From assembly GCF_019399895.1 (NCBI RefSeq), contig NC_091879.1, forward strand, positions 3,613,001 through 3,677,000: a stretch of 64,000 nucleotides of DNA, read 5' to 3'. The notes beneath the pieces were generated by a model, which made no database searches, had not been told where the DNA came from, and worked only from the letters and a program-made list of their open reading frames with translations. This stretch comes from Cardiocondyla obscurior (taxonomy: Eukaryota; Arthropoda; Insecta; Hymenoptera; Formicidae). This document shows, piece after piece, positions 1 to 13,100 of the stretch. Made by a program: the position numbers and the translations under genes. Position 1 is the stretch's first letter. Each line of letters starts with the position of its first letter.

Positions 1-131
1 ATTACAAGAAACAGCTGGTGGTCATCGACGGCGAAAAGAACGAGACAGAGGTATTTCAAGACATTTGCTGCGCGATTGATAATCTCGTTGATAAACTTTC
101 CAAGCTACCGAGTACAAGTAAAAGCGGATAA
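1..131 (+). CDS. Terminal exon of a plus-strand gene, possibly an NMP/adenylate-kinase-like protein (5' partial)
   Basis: From base 3 the frame reads about 42 codons to a TAA at 129-131, with no ATG near the edge, so this is the 3' end of a gene that starts outside the window. The residues YKKQLVVIDGEKNETEVF are followed by a short helix-like tail with two cysteines and a serine/lysine-rich end. A tyrosine-lysine start, a VxIDG strand and a following EVFxDI helix are typical of the last strand and helix of adenylate and UMP-CMP kinases, which transfer phosphate between nucleotides. That assignment rests on this tail alone; no P-loop or lid is present. A polyadenylation hexamer AATAAA lies at 228-233, about 100 bases after the stop. 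Any other family ending in a similar strand-helix pair remains possible. Confidence 0.45.
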   Translation, partial: YKKQLVVIDGEKNETEVFQDICCAIDNLVDKLSKLPSTSKSG

Positions 132-2199
132 TTAGAATTTGTTAATATAGGCGACAGTTTAAACGGAAATAAGTAACGTATCGTGCTATTATTAGTTGGC
201 TGATAAAATTTTGCATTGTGTTGTAAAAATAAATTTGCCTTTTTTACGTTGATCAACTATGCTGCGTACTTAGAGAAAGGTATATAATAATTATGCATAC
301 ATCCAAAAAATATAATTAATATTTTAATTACGTAATATAATAATTACAAGAATAATAGAACTGAGTAAAAAAAATTATTATATTTATAGCCGAATGGTTT
401 AATTGTAGAAAATTATTTTTGAAAATCAGCGAAAGATAAATTCAAATGGGAGCTTTTATTACTGAAAAGATTGCACTCGCTCTTATTCACCAGCGGCAAG
501 TTATCATTACTTGATATACGTAAGAATGCGCGAGTTATTTAATTTACAATAACATATTAATAAATTATACGTGCATTAAATTACGTAACATTTTTTGTAA
601 AAATCACACAGGATATCTCGCGCAAATTACATTATCGATTCCGTGTGAAAGACGATGATAAAATAGTATCTCGAATTCAAATCTAATTCAAAGGTATAAA
701 ATTAAAGAATATTAATTAATTAAAAATATTTTTTTTAATGTCATGAAGAATAAGAACATATTACTCTCAAAGGAAAAAAAAAAAAGAAAATGATATTTAA
801 TCTTAATGACATAAATCTCGTTGTTAAAAATAATATCAGTTACAGGGAATTTTTATCTCCACCGTAGCTTTTAAAAATATAATCCCTTTTCTTTTCATTA
901 CTACGGCTTTTTTTAGTATGTTTTTTTATACGGCAAACCCCACTGTTAAATATCATTATTATATCGAAGGTCATAATTTTTTTTATCAAGCAGAACGTGA
1001 CGCAACCACACATTGTCGTATTACGTACATCGCTGTCGCCCGCGCGTGTGCGAGTATTTGTGGTAAAAAACTTTTTTTTTTCTGAGAACTCACATAAGGC
1101 TCCCATATGTATGTATGCATGTATATATATATCTTTGTCACACATGCATGAAAATAACGCTCGTCTAAAGAAAATTGCACAAAAGACGCGCTAAGAAAGC
1201 AGAGGCGTGTAAATTTGCGGGGTGATGCTTGAGATGTGCGCACCGATCGGAGCATCCCCTTTGAGGTATTCATCGAGGGAGGAAAAGCGACTTCCTCTCT
1301 GGTGCTCGTTCTACTTTCTAACGTGGCATTAAACGAGGCGAACGAGAGTTTGATGGATGTCTCGCAAATACTCGGTTTCTAAGAAATTGATCGTAATCGT
1401 GTCCTCAAAAACTTTAATCCTCCGGTAAGGATTACGTAAAATCTGCGATTATACATGCGTCGCCCGTTTCGAAAGAATCACGGGAGTCCACGAGAATTTT
1501 AATGCGATTGTAATAAAGCTTGCGCAACGTTCACGCTGCGAGAAAAAAAAAAGAAAGAAAGAAAAAAAAAAGATAAATTGGTCTTGAGCTGAAAATGTTA
1601 CTCTCATAAATTAGCAAAACAATTATTACCTTTATTTAAATACGCATTTTAATCCAAAAATACTTTTTTTTTAATAAAAAAAAAAATTTGTTTTAGATAA
1701 AGACTTAATTAAACTTAACGCGATCATTCTTTCGACGATGTAAGAAAATAATTATTTAACTCGGGACTAATTTATTTTTAGTGCACGGTAATTTATTGCG
1801 CGACGAAGGACTGATTTTTAAACGAGCCAGAAATGAATATCGATGGCGAGTTTAAAATCTAATTAAATTTTAATTCGCATCGTGCAATGTTCGCGGTGCG
1901 TCACGCGTGCCTGCGGCGTTTACAAAAGGCCGGGGTGTAATATTAAGTATAATTTTATCGTTAGCTATGCGTATAACATCTCTTACAACATTTGAATGAT
2001 TGATTACCGTCACTGTGCCGCTTCTATGATCACACGTATGCATGTATGTGCACGCAAATCGAACCGCATCTTGTCTATACGCGCATTCCTATGTACCAGA
2101 GCGCGTGTACACTCCGTTTCTCAATCCTCGCAGAGCTTCGTACCCCTTTCATCCCTACGGGCTGCGGTTGTCTGGGTGCGCGGATGAGCACACCGACGC
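132..2199. other. AT-rich 3' UTR and intergenic DNA
   Basis: The sequence after the first stop is AT-rich with homopolymer runs. It first serves as 3' UTR of the preceding gene (AATAAA at 228-233) and then as intergenic DNA leading to the CpG-rich block upstream of Hr51. No reading frame here has coding character. Confidence 0.6.
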
Positions 2200-4145
2200 A
2201 GCCTCGACTGCTCCGCGTTCGCGATCCCTTCTACCCCTGCGTCGCGGGTGGCACGGAGGGTGGTTGGCAGCGTTTATGAGGCCGCGGGTCCGAAATTGAA
2301 AGGCATCCAGCTTCGCGAGGAGGGGTCGCGCGGGGGTAAGGGGCGCGCAGCAGTCACCGACAAGCGAAAGAGCGTATCAGAGGGTAATCCTATTGGTGGA
2401 CGCCGGCGTCGCGACGTCCCGGCGTCATTGGTCCACCCGCGATCCGCGGGGCGTGGCGACGCCGGCCTGGTGGGGTTGTCGCAACCCTGGCAACGATTAC
2501 CAGAAGGCAGCCAGGGGTTCGCGCGACGGCAGGAATCCAGCATGGCGGCGACCCGGCAACCCCTAGACATCGTCGCCGAGCGGCTCATCCACCACAACCA
2601 CAGACGTCGCCACCACAACGACGCCCGGCGTCGCCCGTTACCGATTGCCAGCGCCCACTCTCGTAGATCTCGCTCGATTTGTCCGGGAGAACACTTCAGG
2701 AATCGAAAGTTCAATCGTTCGATTAATTGCTCCTCTAGCATCTCCTTTTGAACGTTGACTCTTCCGGAAAGTGGCGAGAAAGGTAATCGTGATTAAAGTT
2801 CCTTTTAATTTTATTTTTATTTTGTAAAAGATTAGAGTACTCGTCAGGAAACTTGGTTTAAGTATTATTAGATTGAGGAGCATAATTTTATTTCTAAACT
2901 AATCACGGCATCTCGCTATTATTTTAACGATGTCTTCTTTCTTTCAGCATTATTTTCTTTTTTTTTTCATGAAGGTATTAAATTTAACTGTACTGCAAAC
3001 TATATAAAATAACTTTTGTTTTTTTTCTTTTTTTCTTTTAGGTTCAAAGTCACAGGATGGAAATGATTCAACTTTTATCGCGAGCTTCCCCTGGCAAATT
3101 TCTGCTTATAAATTATTGAGCCATCTTGCGTGAGAAGTCGATTAATCTACGGCAGATCAAAAGAGTCCCGGCTGCCGTTCAGCGCGTCGTCACTTTTTAT
3201 TCGAGCGATCTGGTACCGAGGCAACTCGGCAAAGCGAGCCTCGCCGTCGCGTAGCCAACGATCAACAATTGCCCCGATGCTCAGGTAGGCGTCGTTTCCC
3301 ATGACGGTGTTTCGCCTCGGTAGAGGGGTAGTTTGGTCCGGGTCGGCCAAAGGGTGGGAGATACCAGGCGTCATCAAAGAGGGTCGAAGGGGTCGGCGCA
3401 GGCGCCCCGTCCTGGCGACGGGCGTCGCGGCGAGGCACCGCGTCAAACGTGGAAGCTATAGGTTAAATCCTCCCGCTCCTCGTTTTTGTCGTTTTTCCAG
3501 CGTTGCCTCCTGATCCCGCCTTCAAAAGTGCCCGTGGACCAATCGGCGACGGGGGTTGCTCGTCCGCAGCCTCCGACGGCAACCGCCACGGCGACGACGA
3601 TGACGGTGGCGGCGGCGACGCCGGCACCGACGTCATCCGCGAGTAACGGCGACTCGCCCGAGAGATCCCGGATCGGGACGCCGCAGACGTCATACGCCAA
3701 TCCGACATCGACGAGCGATCGTTTCGCCTACGCCGTCGATCTCTAAGTTGTAGAAGTCGACGGCGCGTGGATCCGGCAAAACCCCCTCGGCAGACTCTTC
3801 ACGCATTCGCGACGGTATTCCTGAGGGTCTACGCGGTTCCGAGATCACTCTGGGGTCGATCAAGTGCGCCGCGATCGTCGGGCATCGGTGGTGACTCTTG
3901 GAGAACGAACTGTAGGTCGCCCTGGTCGGGCGACCAGGGACCTTGATGATAGACTAAAAAGAGTCGAGCAGTTAGTGATTGCGGAAGAAGTGACCTACGG
4001 CTTCGCGGTGTGGATACACGGAGTACCCGACGTGAGTTTACTATGATCATTCAGTCGAGCGCACGTTAAAGTCCAACTTGCTACACATTTAAATTGCTTT
4101 ACGTTTCACGTCGCAATCGGTAACCCCCGTGTATAAAGGAGTTGC
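2200..4145 (+). promoter_or_regulatory. CpG-rich promoter and 5' UTR region of Hr51
   Basis: Base composition changes sharply to GC- and CpG-rich just upstream of the first Hr51 coding exon. Two CCAAT-type elements in ATTGG orientation lie at about 2,392 and 2,428, and an ATGGCGGC motif at about 2,540 resembles a YY1-like core-promoter site. A good donor (GTAATC) follows 2,782, and a long pyrimidine tract ends in an acceptor at 3,041. The 5' UTR may therefore be spliced 2,782 to 3,042 and run on to the ATG at 4,146. Several open frames cross this block on both strands, as expected in CpG-rich DNA, and none is clearly coding. The start of transcription cannot be fixed from sequence. Confidence 0.4.
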
Positions 4146-7100
4146 ATGCCGGTTTTAGCGCATCCGATCGGCCTGCTGACGAATGATCGAGGACGTAAGA
4201 TGAACGGGACGGCGACAGTTGCGGCCACCGAGGAACATCAGCATCAGCATCAGCAGTCGCAAAATGAGCCCGGCTCGGAGCATCCACGGAGTCCAGCCAG
4301 TCCACTGAGCGTCAGACACGGTGAGTTAAATTAAAAAATTATATTTAAATTATTAGATGAACTTGCGCCGTGAACGCCGCGAAGAAAATTCATAGCCGAA
4401 ATGAAGAATTTATTTCCGCCGTTGAGAAAGAGTGCGTTGAGAAAGCACAAAAGTATTTAAACCCTAAAGATGTAGAGCACAGAGATTGTATTCGATGCCG
4501 AACGTTTCGTAATTTTTCTATTTTTCGTGCGCGAGAATTAATTAAGATTATTTAAGTGCAACGGGGCTTTGACTTGATAATAAACTTTTATTAAGAATTC
4601 TTTTCGCGCGTGTACTACCACGTCTTATAATGTGCATCAAACGTTAATTAAACTCATTCACGGATTACATTAATTCTTTTAATTACAAATGTATTTTTTT
4701 TAACATTTTTCGCCCAAGTTTTTCTTTCTCGTAAATTTTCCAAGTACATCTTTTTATATACAAATTAAACTTCCGTGCTGAAACGTGTCGACGTAATTCG
4801 TATAATAGCTAATGTTCGAAATTAATTTTTGCCGCGCATATCTTCGCTGCAAATGAACGAGGTATTAATTTCTCTAAAGCTTCCGCCGCGACGTTGCTTT
4901 TGCATAACGTAACGCGTAATGTAACGCCTAATGTAATGCGTAATATAATGCGTAATGTAATGCCTAAACTTGCGCGCGATTCCTCTCTCACCGCTCGCGC
5001 CAGGTCAGCCGAGATTTGATTATTCTAATGGCATAATGTCGTTGCCTACCCTCTTTTTTCCACTTATCTCACCCCACAACTGTAACTCGTATAAAAGACC
5101 GTCGCGGGGGTGGGACCAGAGTGAAACCCGCTCGTCGTTTCACGTTCTCGGCTCTTGACGACGAGCGAAACGCGAGAACTGAGGAAATGCACAGCTTAAA
5201 TGCATAAGCTTGAAAATAACAATTTTATTTATTTTATTCAAGTCGACAATTTTGAGAAAACCACGCGACACAATTCGACGCTGGTCGTTTTCACCTAATC
5301 GCGAATTTATCTTATATTTATTTTACATGCAACGGTAGCCGGTTTCTTACGAGTATAATTTTTGATGCAACAGATTAAAAAAAGAAAAAGAAAATATATA
5401 TGTTAAGAAACGCTTGTTGCACTTGCGATACGTTAGCAATTAGACGAAATTAGCGTGGAATGTATCGAGAAGAAGGGGGTTGGACCAACTGCTTTTTTTG
5501 ATCTCTGCAAGTAATGCAACCCCTGGCTCTACTCCGAACGACCCCCTCTCACTTTTCCCGATGATCCCATAATACGGGGACGCAGGTGGCGCTTTGCCAT
5601 CCACCAGCATTGATATGCTAATGAAATTTGACGCCCCTGCTTTTGCGTGCGTTACTCTCGGCGCGGGTGGCTTATAGCGGGTGTGTATTTTATATTGGAC
5701 CGTCATTTTTCTCCTCTCAGTTAACCTTACGCGGCCGACAGATTGCACCCGCGCTGAGATTTGATTAGTTTAATGCCGCAATTTGCGAACGTCCGTATGT
5801 ATCTGCATTATTTATTTTTTTTTTTTTTAATAACGATACCGCGATCTTATCTTTTGCACGATTCCGCGGTGCACGAAATTAAGTGCAACGCTCGAGGGAA
5901 TATTAATCGGTGAACGCTTATCGCCGATTTGCGAGCGAAGGGGCGGGGAAATGTTAAAAAAAGTGGTTCCCGCCGTCAAGCAGATTCCTCGCTGGTGATC
6001 GAATTAGAATGCGTCGGAATATACTCTGGCAATCGACAGGATTAGAGGGTGTACGTTAACGAGATCGAAAAGCCCGTGCGCTTATACAAAGTCACGTGAG
6101 TTGAATTAATAAGATTGATACGGCCGCCCGTCCCGACGTGATTTGATAACGATCGGAAGCGATGTAACCTGACAATCGGATTGTCAGAGGCGGCGAGCGT
6201 ATTCGATAACGACGAGACCTGGGGTTTTGCAACCGAGCGACACCGATAAAAGAAATTCTGAGAGCGACGGGGTATCTCTTTTTTTTTTTTTTTTTTTTTT
6301 TTCGATGGCGAAGTTACTACATTTCGTAAGCTTCTGACACCCCACGGGAATCCTTGTTCCTTCTGAAGAATCCTCCCCCGCTGAAGGCTTACCGGACGGA
6401 TCGCGAGGACAAACAGTATTTACATCGGAAAATGAGTTTGGAAAAAGCTCAGGAAGTAAGAGCGCCCGAATATAAATATGTATACCGAACGTAACGGGAG
6501 GGATGATTCCGCTCGCTCCCGGCAACCCGCCGTAGATTTGCTCGAACGAAAATTCCCCGAAACCACCGCCGGTAATTCTTCCTCGGTGAATATTAATTTT
6601 TAATATAAACGCGTAAATTGCATAAAAAAAATTTTTTTTTTCGAGAACGCGAGATGATTGTCCGCCTCCGGAAATGCGCGGCGGGGAAGGCGACGGAAAG
6701 GGGTGAGTTTTTCGAAATGCAGCGCGTTGTACCGACGGGATAAATGGGTTTTGATGGAAAAGTCGCGTGGTGGTGAACATCTGGGCGATCAGCGAAATCG
6801 CATTTCGCTTCTCTTGCTCGGCTCGACTTTATTAGTCACGCCGGTGTCCTCGGCGAGGCGCGAGATCTCGCCGGAATCGCATTTGTCGGCCGTCTACGAA
6901 CTCGATCGAAAACTCGTTTCGGCCTCGTTAATGTCGCAGGGTCAGATAAAATCCGTTTGAGAATTACCATACGGATTGACAAAGAGATGACGCAGATAGC
7001 GTCCGCGCGAAACGATTTCAGTGCCTTCTTCCCGGTCGCTTAAGTACGATCGCACGAAGCGTCTTTGAAACTCAATTAGCATAAATATGTCTCGTCGATC

Positions 7101-10100
7101 GACAATATGAAGTAATTCCATCTAATCGAGTCGTCCGAGTCACGAGATCCGATTTCGTGTTCAAGATACTATCGGCAAATTGAATATAAATGTCCTGGCA
7201 AAACGGATCGTGCGAACTCTCGCAGTGGTCGAGCGTAGAATAGCGCGCGCAATTATTTTATGCGCGATCGCGATGCCCGACGACCCTCGGCTCTTCGAAA
7301 TCAATCAAGGATGAAGCGGGGATCTTTCGACTCGCTCCGCCTGGGGGTCGGCCGGCCGAACGTGCGAGAAAGATTTCTGGGGATTAAGCCGAAAGTAACG
7401 ATCGGCTGATCGAAACGAGAACGCCGAACTGATTGCGAAGGAATGATATTTTTGGTCGTAAATCTTGGCCCTTTGGTCGCGTCGTCAAGCAATTTTGCGG
7501 CCGAAAAAGATAATGGATTGCCGCGGCCAGACATGATACTGCAGTTGGGGACGTAATATGATTTCATCCCTTCTCGTCTAAGCGCGGTATTACCCGACAA
7601 ACAATTGCGTCAATTTTTCTACAAAATTAAAGCGATAAAATAAATAAAACTAATTTTTATGTAGCGCGAAATATGTGACGGAATTGTGGCGCTGACGGCC
7701 TTTCTGTCTTGTTGAAAATATAATGGATTAAATTAATAGAAATATGTAAATGCCATAAGTATAATTCAGCTAAATTGATGCTCGTTATAATTAAAACTGT
7801 AATTAAAGTTATAATCACAGATAAGCGCGGGGTAATTTAACAATCGAACGATATTTTCAATTAAGTTGCGCAAGGATCAAACTAATATTATTAACAATTC
7901 CAATTTCATTTCACGTTTGTATTTTACATGCAAATACCCACGCAAATGCGTATTAATAAAAGTACGAAATTCGGTATCGGTTTAGTACGATGTTTCGGTT
8001 TCAGTGCGAGACGGTTTCAAACGAATATTACAATTAGTGATATTTATTATTTCGCAATTAAAAATGAATAATATTAATAATAACAGGAGACGTTTTTTTG
8101 GATCTTCCAGACTCCGGCGAGAGCAGCGTTATTTCTCCTGGTCTACCAGAGCGTTATAGTCCTCTGGGAGCGACGGGATCCACGTCCAGCCATGATCCCT
8201 ACGCCTCTCGATCAGTTCAGGAGTGCCCGGTGCCTCTTTGCAGAGGAATGCCGACGGACTTTCCCCTGGCACGGTCGCCGTACCTGACCGCCCTTGGAAA
8301 CGGTCATCCGCACTTGCTGGGCCAGGTGCAGCATCAGCAGCAGCAACAGCAGCAGCAGCAGCCTCAGCAGCCACAGCACGGCAACAAGCCGCCGCGTAGC
8401 CTCGGCCTGATATGCGTGGTCTGCGGCGACACCAGTTCCGGCAAACATTACGGGATACTCGCCTGCAACGGGTGCAGCGGCTTCTTCAAAAGGAGCGTCC
8501 GCCGAAAGCTGATCTACAGGTGAGTCAAAGCCGCGAGTTTAGATTCACGTCGTTTGGACTTGTGGTTAAAGATCGAGTCTGTTAAAATGATTAAAAAAAA
8601 AATGCGATTGGAATTAATAATTAATTATCCAACTACGTTTCCGGATTCTTAATATAAGTTCGTTGATCCGACAAGCTTCCCTGGCAGTCGTTTATCGGTT
8701 TTAATTGCGATTGAATTGTCCTCCGTCGGGTTTGAAGCTTTCTTTTCTACAGTATATACGCCAGAACGCCGAGCATGGTGAACGGATAACGACATTCGTC
8801 ACGGTCAAACGTCCCTCGCGCGCGATAGTTCATCGGCGCACTCGTTAACAGTCCGACAACTCAATCCGTGACGGGGAAAGAATTGTAACGCCGGCGGACG
8901 GTACCGGCCGCGCTTTGCATTTCGGTCACGGAGCCGGGGCTTGTTTATTTTTCAAAAAGCACGGAGGGTTAATAGCTCGCTCGTATCGAGTGGTGCGCGC
9001 GTCGTCGACGCGCGGATCGAACCGATTCCGGCGAGTCGCGCGCGAGAGGGATCCGATGGAGATGGATGGCCGTTCCCGGGGGACGGTAATAGTTCCTCCA
9101 CCGGCTTTGCTTGGCGGCCGTGATACCCGGGTATAACTCGTCGCCGGCGCGGCGGCTCTTGGGTTAGCTGCTCTCGATGGGCCCCCGGCGGATTCGACAT
9201 TATACCGTCCCGCGTAGCGACGCGGCATTAGGACGAGCTCACTCAACTTGGGCCACATGGCTCCGTTCGATGCTTAACTCGATATTAATCCTGCCTCTTC
9301 CCCCCCGGATCACGCGAGAGCGGTCATCGATGCAACATCTCCGTTTAATTGCAAAATTTCACGCGGCTGGGATATAAAAGTACGAGAAAAACCTGCGACT
9401 TGTACATCGGCGACGTTTCAGTTAATAGATTATACAACACGCGAGCGTAATATGATAATTTACCAGCCGCGGTACCAAAAGTATCTTTCAAGCCGATGAC
9501 GTAGGTTCATATTTATAATACGCACGTTTGATTGGTAAAAAGTGTGCGAAAGAGAAAGGGCAAAAAAAAAAGATATGTTAAACGATACAAAAAAGAAAGT
9601 TAATAAAAAACGTATGTATTACCTCGACGAGCGGCTTCAAGGACCGCTCTTGAAAGCGATCTGTGCGGCGGCGAAGGGAGTAAAGGACGCGCGGCGGTCT
9701 TTGTCGCTGGAGTGCGCGACATTTGCGCGCTAAAGTTGAAGCGCCGGCCCCGCGGGAGCTCGTGCGAACATTTCGGCCGTTCTTATCCACGCACGGTGCA
9801 CCTAATTGCATCTAACCGATCCGTGAGGATTTGCGCTAATCCGGCGATTGTGGACGGCGCGCCGTCGCGGGGCATCGCGTCGGGACGCATCTGTCGCATC
9901 TCGTTCCCCCTCACCGCGGATAATTGGTTATCTGTGCGAAGGCTCTTCAGTCTTTATCGCACCGCAGCCGCCCTCCCCGACGGGAACGAAACGGCGCTCT
10001 CTTCCCATTTTCGCGAGCGATAAAACTGAACGTTTCCCGTTGATACAAATAGCCGATACCGCGCGCTCAAATACGGCGCTGCACGAATTTAAGAGCACAT

Positions 10101-13100
10101 CTATAACGATAATTTATTGCCGCGATATCTCTCCAAATTGTTAAACATTTCCTTTCTCTCCCCGTCGACCAAGAGCTCTTTAAAGACATCGCGCTTCGCG
10201 ACATGCAAGGATACGCGGAGCGCGGCTTTAGCGTAACGACCGGTGAACGATCGGAAAGAGGGATGATTCCGCGTTTGACGATTCTTTTCGAGCCAGAAAG
10301 TGTAACGAGCCGCCATTCCGTAGCCACCGGCTTAATCTGGCTTGAACCCACGCTCATCCCTTTCGCGCGGCACACGTGGCGCATATGCGGGAATTAATAC
10401 CGGAAGCCCTCCGGCCGCCGGCGGCCGTCGCTAAACCGCTGTTAGCGCAATTTTAACAAATGTCAGTCACAAGAAGCTAGCCGCCGCTATCTTGTCCTAA
10501 GGCATTGTAACACCAAGGGGCCCGCCGACCGAAACGGTCCCTCGGCCACGTCAGCGGGGGGGCTCGCTGCGCAAATTGATTTGCGTTCACACCCCAGCGA
10601 GTCCGCAGGGCGCGAGGTCCTTCCACCCTGCGCGCCTCCCTTTCCAGCATTCACCCTTCAGAAGCACATCATACATTTATTTACGCATCTCTCTGTTCTA
10701 CGAGCGGCCCAGGCATTGTGCCCGCCTCATTGAATTACCGGAAGCATGTGCTACCGGTTATCACGCCCGGCGTTCGCCCTACTTCGCGCTGTCGGTTGCA
10801 CGTCACGGACGCTCCGGACGCGCGTTGTTTATTGCTGACGTCGCCCAGCGAAGCGGCCGGCGTTAGCCCTTTACCCGATATGCCTCCGTTAAACGATCTT
10901 TCTGATGTAACGTGATGTTATGAATGCTAAGAGGCGATAAGCGACGCGCGTCGAGCCGTACAACGCGTCGGGGAGGATTATAAATAATTGGCGCAAAAAA
11001 ATACAAGTTTACCACCGTTAAAGAGCACGACGGTGAGAACTCATAATTTTTCAAACACTCTCGGAGGTGAAGACGAACATTGTTACGCAAGTATCATTCG
11101 TATTGTAATTCTTAAACAGTTGCGCAGGGTTGAAATAAGGAGTCCGATGATTTTTTTTTTTCGCTCGCTTTGAATTTTCGCGTCGGCCGGAACGAAGGGA
11201 CTCGTGATGGCCGGATATCTGACGAGTTTGTCATTCCGGCGCGAAGTCGATCGATCCTTGACGACGTCGTTTCGTCAACAATCGTCGCGGCTCCGCAGCT
11301 CTTGTCTTCCGCGACGAGAGAGAAATTTCGGGGCGCACTTGTCGGAAATCCGGGGTGCGCGCACTTCGGGAGATGGTGCTAAATTCGATTACTTTCATTG
11401 TTGGGCTAACCCGGTTATCCCTCCGGGCTGACTAACGTAAAGAGGCGACCGTCCGGGGTCACGTACCTTCTTCTTATCCCTCTTAATCTCGTTCAATTCA
11501 GCGACAGCGTCCCTGCCACTTCGTTGCGTCGGCCTTAAAGGAGTCCCATTTTCCCTCCCTTGTTACGGCGCGGACGTAAAACTCCTGCGATTCGAACGGA
11601 GCCGTGAAATTTTCATGCAACGTCGCGACTCTGATTTTTTTCCCTTGTTTTTTTTTTCTTTTTCCTTTTTTTACGACGATTTGATCGTGTCGAAAATCCT
11701 CGTGGCAGAAATTCACGAGCGCAATAATGCATTGTCATTAATTACATGCGTGAGGAATTAAACAATTGTTTAATATATTTTTTTTTTTTTACAGATGTCA
11801 AGCTGGTACCGGAAGATGCGTTGTAGACAAAGCACATCGAAATCAATGCCAAGCTTGCCGCCTGAAAAAATGCATGCAAATGGGAATGAATAAAGACGGT
11901 GAGTAACGACATATTATCCTCTCATTTAAGCATAAATCTTGAAGTCTGAAATTACGTTTAAACATATTGGGAATAAAACATTGTGCGAGTAAAGAAAAAG
12001 ATAAGATGACGTGTCGAGTAGCAGGCATAAAATTACTTTTATAAATTACAAAAAATAAAAAAAAACCCCTTTCTCAAAGTTTTATAAATTAAAAAAATAA
12101 AAAAAGAAGTGCAATAACAAAATCTTTTTACGTTAAGATTTGAGATATAAAAAGCGTAGCGCGAAGTATTTAAAAGAAAAGTATCAGTTTGATAAAAAAA
12201 AAAATCGTACCTATTTTTTTTATACCGCGTAATGAAAAATAATTAATAAAAAGTGAGACTTGAAAATCCATTAAAGTTCGTGCCGTACGATAAATTCTAT
12301 ATAGACGTACGCTATTTTTTGGATAAAAATCGACGCGCTGCTGCGACGCGATTCGATTCAATCGAAAAAGATCTTTCCCCTTCCCCCTTCTGCGATATCG
12401 AGTTCGGCAATAAGAAAGTTATCAGCGGGACGGCGCTGAGGGCCGAAACGAGAACGGAAGCAGGGAAGAACAAGTGGAGAACGGAAAGACAGGTGCGCCG
12501 CCCGCGTCTCGCCGAAAGGCATTAAGAGTTGAATCGGAGGCTGTTCGAAGCAGCCAGACTTCCGCCGTACAACTTCGCCCCGCCTTTATCCAGTTATTTA
12601 TGTCGCGAACATAAAGGGTCCGCCCGAATTTCACTTCCCCGTCGCTGATTGATTCCGGCATTACCCCACGAAAATGGATAATCCGCTGGATCCATAACTC
12701 CCGCCCGGCGACAATGTCTCGGAAACGCCGAGATAGGATCCCGGATATATTTTCGCGATGATGATCGACGCGATGTGGTACCGGCGTGTCACTCTGATCG
12801 ATTGATCGGTCAGATTTCTTTTTTTCTTTCCATCCCGCGGAGAGAAGATAAATTAAGATAAAATCAATTTTATCCAGTAACAATATGTATTGCCGAGCGG
12901 AAAAGAAAACGATTAAAAGGGCGTCGGCAATTAAAACGTAAGGAATAAGTTATAATAAATTACAAGAAAAAAAGAAGAAAAAATAATAGATACATCGGGG
13001 ACTATAATCGCGAGGGATGAAAATCGCGTGACGGTGTAATTCCTTTCAACTTCTCGCGTTTACGCGGCGAGGACGAGCGGAATAATTATTACGACGGGCC

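Noticed and set aside
2248..2751. 167-aa ORF and an opposite-strand 155-aa ORF
   Set aside because: Arg/Ser-rich translations of CpG-rich DNA on both strands; better explained as promoter and 5' UTR of Hr51.
6184..6780. 198-aa minus-strand ORF in Hr51 intron 1
   Set aside because: Contains a poly-Lys stretch from a T-run and no recognisable domain; judged chance.
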